Source of the DNA: Saprospiraceae bacterium | Lineage (GTDB): Bacteria > Bacteroidota > Bacteroidia > Chitinophagales > Saprospiraceae | Direction of reading: 5' to 3' | Assembly: GCA_020848995.1 (NCBI GenBank) | Contig: JADLHA010000018.1 | Span: forward strand, 1-36,407 | DNA length: 36,407 nt | Part shown: positions 8,408 to 16,173 of the stretch, in pieces | How positions within the stretch are numbered: position 1 is the stretch's first letter | How the letters are laid out: each line of letters starts with the position of its first letter | Position numbers and translations under genes: made by a program | The notes under the pieces: model-generated | Databases searched by the model: none | What the model saw: the letters and a program-made list of their open reading frames with translations, nothing else | What the model was told of the DNA's origin: nothing

Positions 8408-8709
8408 GGCTGACGGCTGTGGAGTTGACGGATGGACGGGCCGAACCCTCCTTCGGAATACAGTCCATAAGCCTGCACGACCAGCCACCGGGAGGCTCCG
8501 TCGGCAGAGGAGAGGGCCATGACGATCATGGAGTCGCCGGGGTCCGTCATCCCTTCAAACCGGTAGGTTTCGTCGATCGTCACCGCATCAGGATCAGGTG
8601 CCTGCCTCCGTTCAACTCCCACCGGCCAGGAGTCCGTATATCCGCGGCGCTGAAGGTCCGCAATCGCTTCACTCGCCGTATCGTAATGCCTTGGAATACC
8701 GGTTGACAT
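8404..8709 (-). CDS. Small conserved protein of the family often labelled phosphoribosylpyrophosphate synthetase
   Basis: A 101-residue soluble protein without signal peptide or membrane segment. An N-terminal helix (ASEAIADLQRRGYTDSW) is followed by IDETYRFEGMTDPGDSMIVM and LVVQAYGLYSE. This pattern recalls a small Bacteroidota family of about 100 residues that is commonly labelled phosphoribosylpyrophosphate synthetase. It lacks the length and PRPP-binding loop of a real Prs enzyme, so that label is very probably wrong and the function is unknown. Its stop overlaps the start of the L,D-transpeptidase gene (ATGA), so the two are probably made together. The 98-bp gap to ileS upstream holds only a weak TAGGTTTC box. 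Confidence 0.75.
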   Translation of the reverse strand: MSTGIPRHYDTASEAIADLQRRGYTDSWPVGVERRQAPDPDAVTIDETYRFEGMTDPGDSMIVMALSSADGASRWLVVQAYGLYSEGGFGPSIRQLHSRQP

Positions 8710-8807
8710 CTGTGTGTTAACGTTTTCCCCTGCCCCTTGCCCTGCTCGGTTTCCGGGTAGCGCAGGCTCTATGGGATGACAATTGGAAACCTAAATGGTT
8801 TAAAGGG

Positions 8808-11800
8808 TTACCCCCCTGTGCTCCGCGCAAGCTGCAGGCCGATGCGTTCGTCGTCGAGCCAGTCGATGGCGTCGGCGTATTCCACGTCCCTGAATTCGAT
8901 GTGTTCGGCAAGGACCTCTCCCGAGATCATGCTCCGGTGATTTTCGACGGCTTTCTTCAGATCGGCATGTGGTGCGAGGAAAAGCTCAATGCGGTCGGTC
9001 ACGTTGAATTCCTTCTCCTTTCGCAGGTGCTGGATCCGGTTGATCAGTTCGCGCGCGTACCCTTCCGCCAGCAATGCTTCGTCGAGTTCGACGTCGAGTG
9101 CCACGGTCAGCCTGTGGTCCGACTGCACCAGCCATCCGGGGATGTCTTCAGATACAATTTCCACGTCTTCCGGCTCGATGGCAAACACATGTTCGTCTAT
9201 GCGCCATTCGACGGCAGTACCGCGCTCCAGCTTGTTGATGGCATCCGCGTCCCATCGTGCGATGGCGTCTGCCGCCTGCTTCATGTGTTTGCCAAGTTTC
9301 TTTCCCAACGTACGGAAATTGGGGCGCAGTTTCTTTTTTACGATGTCGTTGTCTGCCGGTATGCAGCGCACCTGTTTGACGTTGACCTCGGCACGGATCA
9401 GTTCCTCAACGGCTGCAACATCCTGGTGTGCTTCACCGGAAAACACCGGAACCAGGACCCGTCTCAGGGGCTGGCGCACCCGGATCCTGCTGGACTTGCG
9501 CAGCGCGAGCACCATCGAACAAATGCGCTGGGCGAGGTCCATGCGGCGTTCGAGCACGTCTTCGACCAGGGATGGGTCGTGTACAGGCAAATCGCTCAGG
9601 TGTGCCGAATTATTTTTGGGTTGTTCAGAGAATGGATCGGTCAGGTTTTTGAAAAGCCATTCCGCCATGAATGGGGCAAGGGAGGCCATGAGCTGGCTCA
9701 TGCTTAGCAGGCAGGTGTAGAGGGTTTCAAATGCAGCCTGCTTGTCGGCTCCGGATTCCGATTTCCAGAATCTTCTGCGGGATAGTCGCACATACCAGTT
9801 CGAAAGATCGTCAACAGCAAATTGCTCAATGCATCGGGCCGCCTGGGTTGGTTCGTAATCGTCCATAAACCCGCGGTACTCCCGGATGAGGTTGTGCAAA
9901 CGCGACAAGATCCACCGGTCGAGCTCTGCCTCCGGATGTGACTTCTCAAGGGCCGCCGTTCCCGGTACAAATCCGTCAATGTTGGCGTAGATCGCAAAAA
10001 AGGAATAGGTGTTGAAGAGGGTGCCAAAAAATTTATTGCGGACTTCTGTAATGCCCTCTTCGTCAAATTTCAGATTTTCCCAGGGATCAGCGTGGCTGAT
10101 GAGGTACCACCGGGTTGCGTCGGCGCCAAATTTTTTCAGGGTCTCGAAGGGATCCACGACGTTTCCCTTGCGCTTGGACATTTTCTCCCCGTTTTTGTCG
10201 AGGACCAGTCCGTTGGAGACGACTGTCCGGTAGGCCACCTGGTCGAAAACCATGGTGGAAATGGCGTGCAGGGTGTAAAACCATCCGCGCGTCTGGTCCA
10301 CGCCCTCGGCGATGAAGTCTGCCGGAAACTTGCCGGAGAGATTATCCGTGGCAAAGGGAAAGTGCCACTGGGCATACGGCATGGCTCCGGAATCAAACCA
10401 CACGTCGATGAGATCCGTTTCGCGGGACAAGACCTCCCCCGATTTTTCGTCTACGAGGCGAATTTCATCAATCCAGGGCCTGTGAAGATCTTGCGGAGCA
10501 CTTTGCTTTAATCCCAGCAACCGGTTGGCGAGCTCGATCTCACGCTCCAGCTCCTCCCGGGAGCCGATGCACTTTTCAATCGTTCCTCCGGCATTTCGCC
10601 ACACAGGCAGTGGGATGCCCCAGTACCGCGATCGCGACAGGTTCCAGTCCTGGACGTTCTCCAGCCAGTTGCCAAAGCGTCCCGTGCCCGTGGCAGCAGG
10701 CTTCCAGGAGATGGTGTGGTTGAGTGCCACCAGGCGATCGCGCACGGCGGTTACCCGCACAAACCAGCTGTCGAGGGGATAGTAGAGTATGGGTTTGTCG
10801 GTTCTCCAGCAATGCGGATAGTTGTGTGCGTATTTCTGAGCATTGAGCAGCTTGCCTTCCTTTTTCAACTTGATGACGATGCGCTCGTCGACGGAAAGGT
10901 ACCGGTCTGTGCCCAATCTGCGGCTTTCGGCGGCCTTTTCCTCTTCTCCGAGGTAGGCCTCCTTGACGTACTCGCCGGAAAAATCGCGGACTTCCGGGGT
11001 AAACCGTCCCCTTCGGTCCACCAGGGTGAGGGTCCCTATGCCATAGCGTCGCGCCACGCGCATGTCGTCGGCTCCGAAAGAAGGGGCGATGTGCACGATG
11101 CCCGTTCCCTCCTCCGTCGATACAAAATCGCCAGCCACTACGAGGTAGGCGTCCCCTTCTGCGGGCCGGGCATAATCGAACAGGGGTTCGTAGCGCAAGC
11201 CAACGAGCTGGCTTCCCTTAATTCCTTTCTTCAAAACCTTCCAGGCGGTTCCTTTTTCCTGCGCCTCGGGGAGCTCTCCGCTGACTTCACCCTTCGCATC
11301 AAACCACCTCGACAAAAGGGTTTCCGCCATGGCGATGCGCTGCCGTTGACCCGTGTAGGGATTATCCGTTTCCACCAGGGCGTAGCGGAGTTCCTCGCCG
11401 ACGGCCAAAGCGGTATTGCTCGGCAGGGTCCAGGGGGTTGTCGTCCACGCCGAAAGAAAAATCTCTTCGTCGCCAAGACTTGCGCGGTGTTCCTCCCCGC
11501 GACCTTCGGCCGGAATGCGGAAAAGGGCAACCGCCGATACGTCCCTGACTTCGCGATATGCGCCCGGCTGGTTGAGTTCGTGGGAGCTGAGGCCCGTACC
11601 TGCTGCTGGAGAGAAGGGCTGGATGCTGTATCCCTTATAGAGCAAGCCCTTTTGGTAAATTTTGGCCAGCAGGTACCAGACGGACTCGATGTAATCGTTG
11701 GTAAAGGTGAGGTAGGGCTGTTCGAGGTCGACCCAGTAGCCCATCATGCGGGTGAGCTCATCCCATTCGTTCTTGAAGCGCATTACGGTTTCGCGGCATT

Positions 11801-12155
11801 TCGCGTTGTACGCTTCAATGGAGATTTTGTGCCCGATGTCTTCCTTGGTAATGCCCAATTCTTTTTCGACACTCAGTTCTATGGGCAAACCATGGGTGTC
11901 CCAGCCCCCTTTGCGCACCACGTGCTTGCCACAAAGAGTCTGATAGCGACAAAACAGGTCTTTCACCGTGCGCGACATCACGTGGTGAATGCCGGGACGG
12001 CCGTTGGCTGAGGGCGGCCCCTCGTAGAAAACAAAATCACCTGCACCCACGCGCTGCCGGATGCTCCTTTCGAATACATCCGCCTCCTTCCAGAAATCGA
12101 GCACCTCCTGGTCGATTTGAGGTAAATTCAGCGCTTTATACTCCCTGTAAGCCAT
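8808..12155 (-). CDS. ileS: Isoleucyl-tRNA synthetase
   Basis: A class I aminoacyl-tRNA synthetase of 1115 residues that charges tRNA-Ile in the cytoplasm. The N-terminal Rossmann domain opens with YEGPPSANGRPGIHHVMSR; the signature is GIHH (residues 55-58) instead of the usual HxGH. The editing (CP1) domain covers about 190-420 and includes AWTTTPWTLPSNTALAVG. DWNLSRSRYWGIPLPVW precedes the KMSKR loop at 658-662, which contacts ATP. The anticodon-binding helical domain starts near 720 and a long C-terminal extension follows. The length and C-terminal part fit the eukaryote-like IleRS2 type that is normal in Bacteroidota. ATG 12155 is preferred over the TTG one codon upstream. A TATCTTTG box lies about 23 nt before the ATG. 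Confidence 0.97.
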   Translation of the reverse strand: MAYREYKALNLPQIDQEVLDFWKEADVFERSIRQRVGAGDFVFYEGPPSANGRPGIHHVMSRTVKDLFCRYQTLCGKHVVRKGGWDTHGLPIELSVEKELGITKEDIGHKISIEAYNAKCRETVMRFKNEWDELTRMMGYWVDLEQPYLTFTNDYIESVWYLLAKIYQKGLLYKGYSIQPFSPAAGTGLSSHELNQPGAYREVRDVSAVALFRIPAEGRGEEHRASLGDEEIFLSAWTTTPWTLPSNTALAVGEELRYALVETDNPYTGQRQRIAMAETLLSRWFDAKGEVSGELPEAQEKGTAWKVLKKGIKGSQLVGLRYEPLFDYARPAEGDAYLVVAGDFVSTEEGTGIVHIAPSFGADDMRVARRYGIGTLTLVDRRGRFTPEVRDFSGEYVKEAYLGEEEKAAESRRLGTDRYLSVDERIVIKLKKEGKLLNAQKYAHNYPHCWRTDKPILYYPLDSWFVRVTAVRDRLVALNHTISWKPAATGTGRFGNWLENVQDWNLSRSRYWGIPLPVWRNAGGTIEKCIGSREELEREIELANRLLGLKQSAPQDLHRPWIDEIRLVDEKSGEVLSRETDLIDVWFDSGAMPYAQWHFPFATDNLSGKFPADFIAEGVDQTRGWFYTLHAISTMVFDQVAYRTVVSNGLVLDKNGEKMSKRKGNVVDPFETLKKFGADATRWYLISHADPWENLKFDEEGITEVRNKFFGTLFNTYSFFAIYANIDGFVPGTAALEKSHPEAELDRWILSRLHNLIREYRGFMDDYEPTQAARCIEQFAVDDLSNWYVRLSRRRFWKSESGADKQAAFETLYTCLLSMSQLMASLAPFMAEWLFKNLTDPFSEQPKNNSAHLSDLPVHDPSLVEDVLERRMDLAQRICSMVLALRKSSRIRVRQPLRRVLVPVFSGEAHQDVAAVEELIRAEVNVKQVRCIPADNDIVKKKLRPNFRTLGKKLGKHMKQAADAIARWDADAINKLERGTAVEWRIDEHVFAIEPEDVEIVSEDIPGWLVQSDHRLTVALDVELDEALLAEGYARELINRIQHLRKEKEFNVTDRIELFLAPHADLKKAVENHRSMISGEVLAEHIEFRDVEYADAIDWLDDERIGLQLARSTGG

Positions 12156-12160
12156 CAAAA

Positions 12161-12185
12161 GCCTTTGTTAAAGGCAGCAAAGATA
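12161..12185 (-). promoter_or_regulatory. Candidate -7 element and hairpin before ileS
   Basis: On the minus strand TATCTTTG (12185-12178) fits the -7 consensus, although no TTG has correct spacing. It is followed by GCCTTTAACAAAGGC (12175-12161), a hairpin with a 6-bp stem and a 3-nt loop, ending five bases before ATG 12155. A transcript starting here would begin within or next to the stem. Confidence 0.45.
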
Positions 12186-12252
12186 GTGATTCCCCCCTTG
12201 CGCGGAGGTCAACAGCCATGGGTGACAGGGGCTGGCTGCGATCCGGTGAGGG

Positions 12253-14859
12253 TCACTTTGGCTTTAGCGTCCGGTCGATCTGGTAGTAGAGGTATTCGCG
12301 ATGGGCCTGCGTGGCGGCATCGCCGGACGTGTGCTTTTTCAGTTTCTTTTTGAGTTGCCGGAGTGACTGGAAGACACCTGCGCGGGTTTCTGCCGTGTAC
12401 AACATGCCCTTGCTTTCGAAAATGCCCGTGAGCAAACCCACGTAGAAGTGTTGAAGGTTTTTGCGGTGCGCACGGACGCTTGCACCCCAGTCGGCACTGA
12501 ACAAAGCCTTCTCTAGGTCTTCGAGGAGCTCGTTCAGGGTATACGCGTTTCCATACAACGCGCTGTTGTGCAAGCGTCGCAGGGTCCATGGATTGAGCAT
12601 GTTTACGAGTGACATCGCCTGCGTGCCCAGAATGTGCATGTCGATCTTGGGATCTTCCGATCCGTAAAAGAAGCGGAATCCACGGCGCTGCCGTTGCAGG
12701 TAATTGTACAGGGCCTTGTCTGTATCAAACGCCTCCGGTGCGAACACCCGTTTGGACAGCAATTCTATGGCTGCGCGCTGGTAGCGCTCGTCTACGGGCA
12801 TGTAGGGTTTATTCCCCGACTGTTGCCCGGGAAAACTGCGATCGACGTAAACGCCACCGGGAAATCCGGAAACGGCCATGGCCATGCCGAAGCGCTGCCG
12901 CTGCAGGGAGTAATACTTGATGTTGAGGTTTTCATACGAGCGGTCCGGGTGGCTGAATTTTGCCAATAAGCCTGCCATCGTCTGCTCGACGAGTTCGAAG
13001 CGCTCGTCTGCATAAGCTACCATGTCATTGCTGAGGTCCCATACCATGGTACGCGGATCGATCCCACCACCGGGAAAAGCAATGTCGGCATCGTTGCCAA
13101 AGATGAGTTTGGGGTCCGTGCTTGCGGAGGCAATGGTGCGGAGACCTGCTTCCTCTTTATCGGGCGCAAAAGGCGTATAGCCGTAGCGTATGGCCCATTT
13201 GTCATAGGGACCTACGCGTGTGGAGTAATAGTTGGCCTGGCGCTTGCGGTCGAGTGAAACGTTTACGGTGCTGTAGTCCATCACCGATCCAATGACCCCC
13301 ATGGTACTGGTCACTTCGCGATCTTTGAGCTGCTCCGGGTTCAGCATATTGCTGGCTTTCATGTTGTGACTCAGACCCAGGGTGTGCCCCATTTCGTGCA
13401 ACACCAGCTCCGTGATGAATTCGTGGAGCAGGGTTTTCTTTTCTTCTTCGGAATCGCCCAGGCAGGCGAGTGCAGCTTGCGCAAACGACTGCTGCATGGA
13501 AAGGCCCTCTCCGAGCATACAGCGCTGGTGGCCCCGGTGGCCATCCTGCTGCAGGTCCAGTCCGCGCGAAGGGTCGTATTGAAGATAGGGCCGGAGCTTT
13601 TCATAAAGATCTGTTTCGCTGGCCAGCCCGCGCAGAAATCCGAAATCGATGGTGATATCGGCTCCGAGGATCTGACCGGTGCGGGGGTTGACAAAACTGG
13701 GGCCGATGGCAAAACCGAGGTCTGATGACACCCAACGGATGACATTGTAACGGATGTCTGCGGGATCCCATTCAGCGTCGTCGGGCATCATCTTCATCAC
13801 CACTGCATTTTTGAATCCGGCGGCTTCAAAGGCTTCATTCCAACGATGCCCGGCATCGATTACGGTTTGACGCAATTCCAGCGGCGTTGTGTTCTCCACC
13901 CAAAACACGATGGGCTCTACGGGTTCGCTGAGCGCAGCCGCAGGATCCTTCTTGACGAGGTGCCACCGGTTGATGAAATCGTAAAACCGCGGAATCTCCG
14001 TCGTGGTCATGTGCTCCATTTCCTGCGTAAAATATCCAACATGCGGGTGGGCAAAGCGCGGGCGGTAATCGTTTTTCGGCAGGCGGACAAAGCTGTGCTG
14101 CATGCGCACGGTAATGTAGCGTGCATCGGTGATCTCCACTCCGCCAAAATTCTGGGGTGATGCATTTTCGTAGGCCAGGTTTACGACGACGTCGGAATTT
14201 GACGGGAAACTTCGCAAAAGCTCGTACGAGGATTTTTCTTTGTTCAGCGATCCCAGGTTGAGGATCAGACCCGCGGGAAAATTGGGTGGCAAAAAGGGTT
14301 TGACGGGATCGAGCTTTTCGCTGATGAAAAGATCGTCGGCTTTAATGAGGTAGCCAAGCGAATCCTCAGCCTCAATCTTTCCAGAAAAAAACAGGGCTTC
14401 CGGAACGTCGACGTTGGCCGCACGACTCACCGGACTGGCAGGGTCGTAATGAAATGCGTGATTGGACCGCACCCACTCGAGGCGATCAAACCGCTTGCGT
14501 ATCCGGAACAACCAGGTTTCACGGAGCATGTTCTGGTTGAGAAAGAGTTCCACCGGCCCGGCAATGGAAAAACTCTGGTATAAAAACTCCTCGCCAAGCT
14601 GACCCTTTTCAATGTACACCTTAACTTGTCCGTTGACCGTGTCCTGATAAAAGCTCAGGAAACCGGCAGTCTTGTGAGAACTCTTGGTGAGGTCGGCAAT
14701 GGTCGGTTTCTTTGCCGTGTCCGTCTTGGTGCTGTCCTTGGGAGCTTCAGTGGACTTTGCAGTTAAGGAAGTCTTTTTTTTGTCCTGGGCATGGCTGCCG
14801 GCAGGCAGGAGGCTTGCGATCAGCACAACCAGGGTGGCTTGGATCAAGGTACATTTCAT
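12253..14859 (-). CDS. Secreted zinc-dependent metalloprotease (DUF5117/DUF4953-type metzincin)
   Basis: An 868-residue predicted exported protease. A signal peptide (KCTLIQATLVVLIASLLPAG, then SHAQ) is followed by a low-complexity Lys/Thr/Ser linker to about residue 55. An N-terminal beta-rich region runs to about 300, and then the catalytic domain. The zinc site HEMGHTLGLSH at 488-498 is the extended HExxHxxGxxH metzincin signature, with a probable Met-turn at GSVMDYST about 40 residues later. The overall plan matches the large Bacteroidota proteins annotated with DUF5118, DUF5117 and DUF4953. No T9SS tail is seen, so a periplasmic location is likely. ATG 14859 is chosen over an upstream in-frame ATG at 14904 because it begins the signal peptide and follows the -7 element at 14901-14894. 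Substrate unknown. Confidence 0.9.
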   Translation of the reverse strand: MKCTLIQATLVVLIASLLPAGSHAQDKKKTSLTAKSTEAPKDSTKTDTAKKPTIADLTKSSHKTAGFLSFYQDTVNGQVKVYIEKGQLGEEFLYQSFSIAGPVELFLNQNMLRETWLFRIRKRFDRLEWVRSNHAFHYDPASPVSRAANVDVPEALFFSGKIEAEDSLGYLIKADDLFISEKLDPVKPFLPPNFPAGLILNLGSLNKEKSSYELLRSFPSNSDVVVNLAYENASPQNFGGVEITDARYITVRMQHSFVRLPKNDYRPRFAHPHVGYFTQEMEHMTTTEIPRFYDFINRWHLVKKDPAAALSEPVEPIVFWVENTTPLELRQTVIDAGHRWNEAFEAAGFKNAVVMKMMPDDAEWDPADIRYNVIRWVSSDLGFAIGPSFVNPRTGQILGADITIDFGFLRGLASETDLYEKLRPYLQYDPSRGLDLQQDGHRGHQRCMLGEGLSMQQSFAQAALACLGDSEEEKKTLLHEFITELVLHEMGHTLGLSHNMKASNMLNPEQLKDREVTSTMGVIGSVMDYSTVNVSLDRKRQANYYSTRVGPYDKWAIRYGYTPFAPDKEEAGLRTIASASTDPKLIFGNDADIAFPGGGIDPRTMVWDLSNDMVAYADERFELVEQTMAGLLAKFSHPDRSYENLNIKYYSLQRQRFGMAMAVSGFPGGVYVDRSFPGQQSGNKPYMPVDERYQRAAIELLSKRVFAPEAFDTDKALYNYLQRQRRGFRFFYGSEDPKIDMHILGTQAMSLVNMLNPWTLRRLHNSALYGNAYTLNELLEDLEKALFSADWGASVRAHRKNLQHFYVGLLTGIFESKGMLYTAETRAGVFQSLRQLKKKLKKHTSGDAATQAHREYLYYQIDRTLKPK

Positions 14860-14893
14860 ATAAGCAATTAGGCTTTGCGGTGATTTTGTGGGC

Positions 14894-14901
14894 CAAAGGT
14901 A
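14894..14901 (-). promoter_or_regulatory. Candidate -7 element for the metalloprotease gene
   Basis: TACCTTTG on the minus strand fits TAnnTTTG and lies 34 nt before ATG 14859. No TTG is present at a 19-21 bp spacing. It overlaps the upstream in-frame ATG region, which supports the later start. Confidence 0.45.
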
Positions 14902-14938
14902 CAACAGGGCCCTTCAAAAACCCCCATTGCGCCATACT

Positions 14939-15067
14939 GCCCGCACAGGCTCGAGGACTCCATGAAGCGAGCTTTACAATCCCTCGTTGCAGCCCGGTCA
15001 GCTATCGTTTCACATCGCTTCCTTCGCTGCACTTCGTTTTGTTTTGCTAAATTCATTTTGCCATCAA
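14939..15067 (+). repeat. Dispersed 129-bp repeat, copy A
   Basis: This segment of the divergent intergenic region aligns without gaps to the reverse complement of 30534-30662. My hand count gives about 101 identities in 129 positions. The best blocks are GCCCGCACAGGCTC at one end, CTTCCTTC in the middle, and TTGTTTTGCTAA with TTCATTnTGnCATCAA at the other end. No long ORF in either copy explains the similarity. Copy A lacks the terminal inverted repeats seen around copy B. Confidence 0.8.
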
Positions 15068-15090
15068 AATAGAGTTTTTAGAAGTACCCT

Positions 15091-15098
15091 TAATTTTG
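15091..15098 (+). promoter_or_regulatory. -7 like box abutting the start codon of the PqqB-like gene
   Basis: TAATTTTG matches TAnnTTTG but ends only three bases before ATG 15102. If used, the mRNA would be leaderless or nearly so. No -33 TTG is seen at normal spacing, so this may be chance. Confidence 0.3.
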
Positions 15099-15101
15099 AC
15101 C

Positions 15102-16088
15102 ATGCGTTTCCCCATACTCAACCTCTTGTCGGCCGCTTCATGGACTTTGGCCATTTTGCTGCTGCCAGCCTCAGCATTTCGATCACATGCTTCTTCTGGG
15201 GCCCTCGCTTCCGTTCCCGACAGCACCTGTTGGCTGGTAGTCCTTGGCAACGCCCAGGATGGCGGTGCGCCTCACCCGGGTTGCGGGCGCAGTTGCTGTT
15301 CGCTGAAATTTGCGGGGATGCAAGGGGATCAAACGGTTGTCTCTCTTGGTTTGGTCGATCGGAGGGCACAAAAAAAGTTCCTCGTGGAAGCCACTCCCGA
15401 TCTGCCCCGGCAATTGCACCATTTGCGCAATTGCCTTTCCCCTGACTCCGGAGATGCTCCAGATGGCATCCTGCTCACCCATGCACACATTGGCCACTAT
15501 GTGGGTCTCGCCTACCTGGGAAAGGAAGCTATGGACGCTCGCGAAATCCGCGTTTATGCCATGCCGCGCATGCGCTTCTTTCTCGAAAGCAACGGCCCCT
15601 GGAGCCAACTCGTCACGCGCAGGAACATCGTCCTCGAATCCATTGAAAACGAACGAACGTTCGTTCTTTCCCCAAATCTGCGTGCGTCTCCCTTGCTGGT
15701 CCCACATCGCGATGAGTATTCGGAAACCGTGGGGTTCATGATTTATGGCCCCCAAAAAACGGCGCTCTTTATTCCCGACATCGATAAGTGGGAGCGATGG
15801 TCTCATCGCCTTGAAACCCTGCTCGACAGCGTCGATTACGCCTTTGTCGACGGCACCTTTTTCGATGGGGAGGAGTTGCCCTCACGCGATATGAGTCAGA
15901 TTCCCCATCCTTTTGTGGCCGAAACGATGGCGCGCCTCGATGCACTCCCCGAATCAACCCGACGGAAAGTTCATTTCATCCACCTCAACCACACCAACCC
16001 CCTGCTGGACCCCTCAAGCCCCTCTTCGCTATCGACGGTGCGAAAGGGCTACCGCATCGCCCGGCCTGGAGATGCATTTCCTCTGTAA
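15102..16088 (+). CDS. Exported metallo-beta-lactamase-fold hydrolase, PqqB-like
   Basis: A 328-residue protein with an N-terminal hydrophobic signal (ILNLLSAASWTLAILLLPA). The mature part begins with VVLGNAQDGGAPHPGCG, the opening of the PqqB-like branch of the metallo-beta-lactamase fold. The metal motif is LTHAHIGHYVGL with His127, His129 and His132; the usual HxHxDH Asp is Gly here. Further likely ligands are in VPHRDEYSETVG, FIPDIDKW and HLNHTNPLL. No PQQ biosynthesis partners (pqqA, pqqC-E) are nearby, so a role in PQQ synthesis should not be assumed; homologues are common as stand-alone genes in Bacteroidota. The track start at TTG 15096 is rejected in favour of ATG 15102. Substrate unknown. 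Confidence 0.82.
   Translation: MRFPILNLLSAASWTLAILLLPASAFRSHASSGALASVPDSTCWLVVLGNAQDGGAPHPGCGRSCCSLKFAGMQGDQTVVSLGLVDRRAQKKFLVEATPDLPRQLHHLRNCLSPDSGDAPDGILLTHAHIGHYVGLAYLGKEAMDAREIRVYAMPRMRFFLESNGPWSQLVTRRNIVLESIENERTFVLSPNLRASPLLVPHRDEYSETVGFMIYGPQKTALFIPDIDKWERWSHRLETLLDSVDYAFVDGTFFDGEELPSRDMSQIPHPFVAETMARLDALPESTRRKVHFIHLNHTNPLLDPSSPSSLSTVRKGYRIARPGDAFPL
15651..15666. promoter_or_regulatory. Perfect 16-bp palindrome GAACGAACGTTCGTTC
   Basis: It lies inside the PqqB-like gene. Its centre, AACGTT with flanking CGAAC/GTTCG, is shared with the palindromes at 8340 and 17164. Function unknown. Confidence 0.45.
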
Positions 16089-16173
16089 ATACTTGCTCCT
16101 TACCTGCTCCCGTCTGATGCAGCGTGTCTTCTCGTTCTTTGCGAATCGCCCTCACCCCATCCTTCGATGACCC

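Noticed and set aside
8901-12011. Several long plus-strand ORFs (up to 431 codons) antisense to ileS
   Set aside because: GC-rich coding DNA often leaves the antisense frame open; ileS is certain and the antisense products show no family features.
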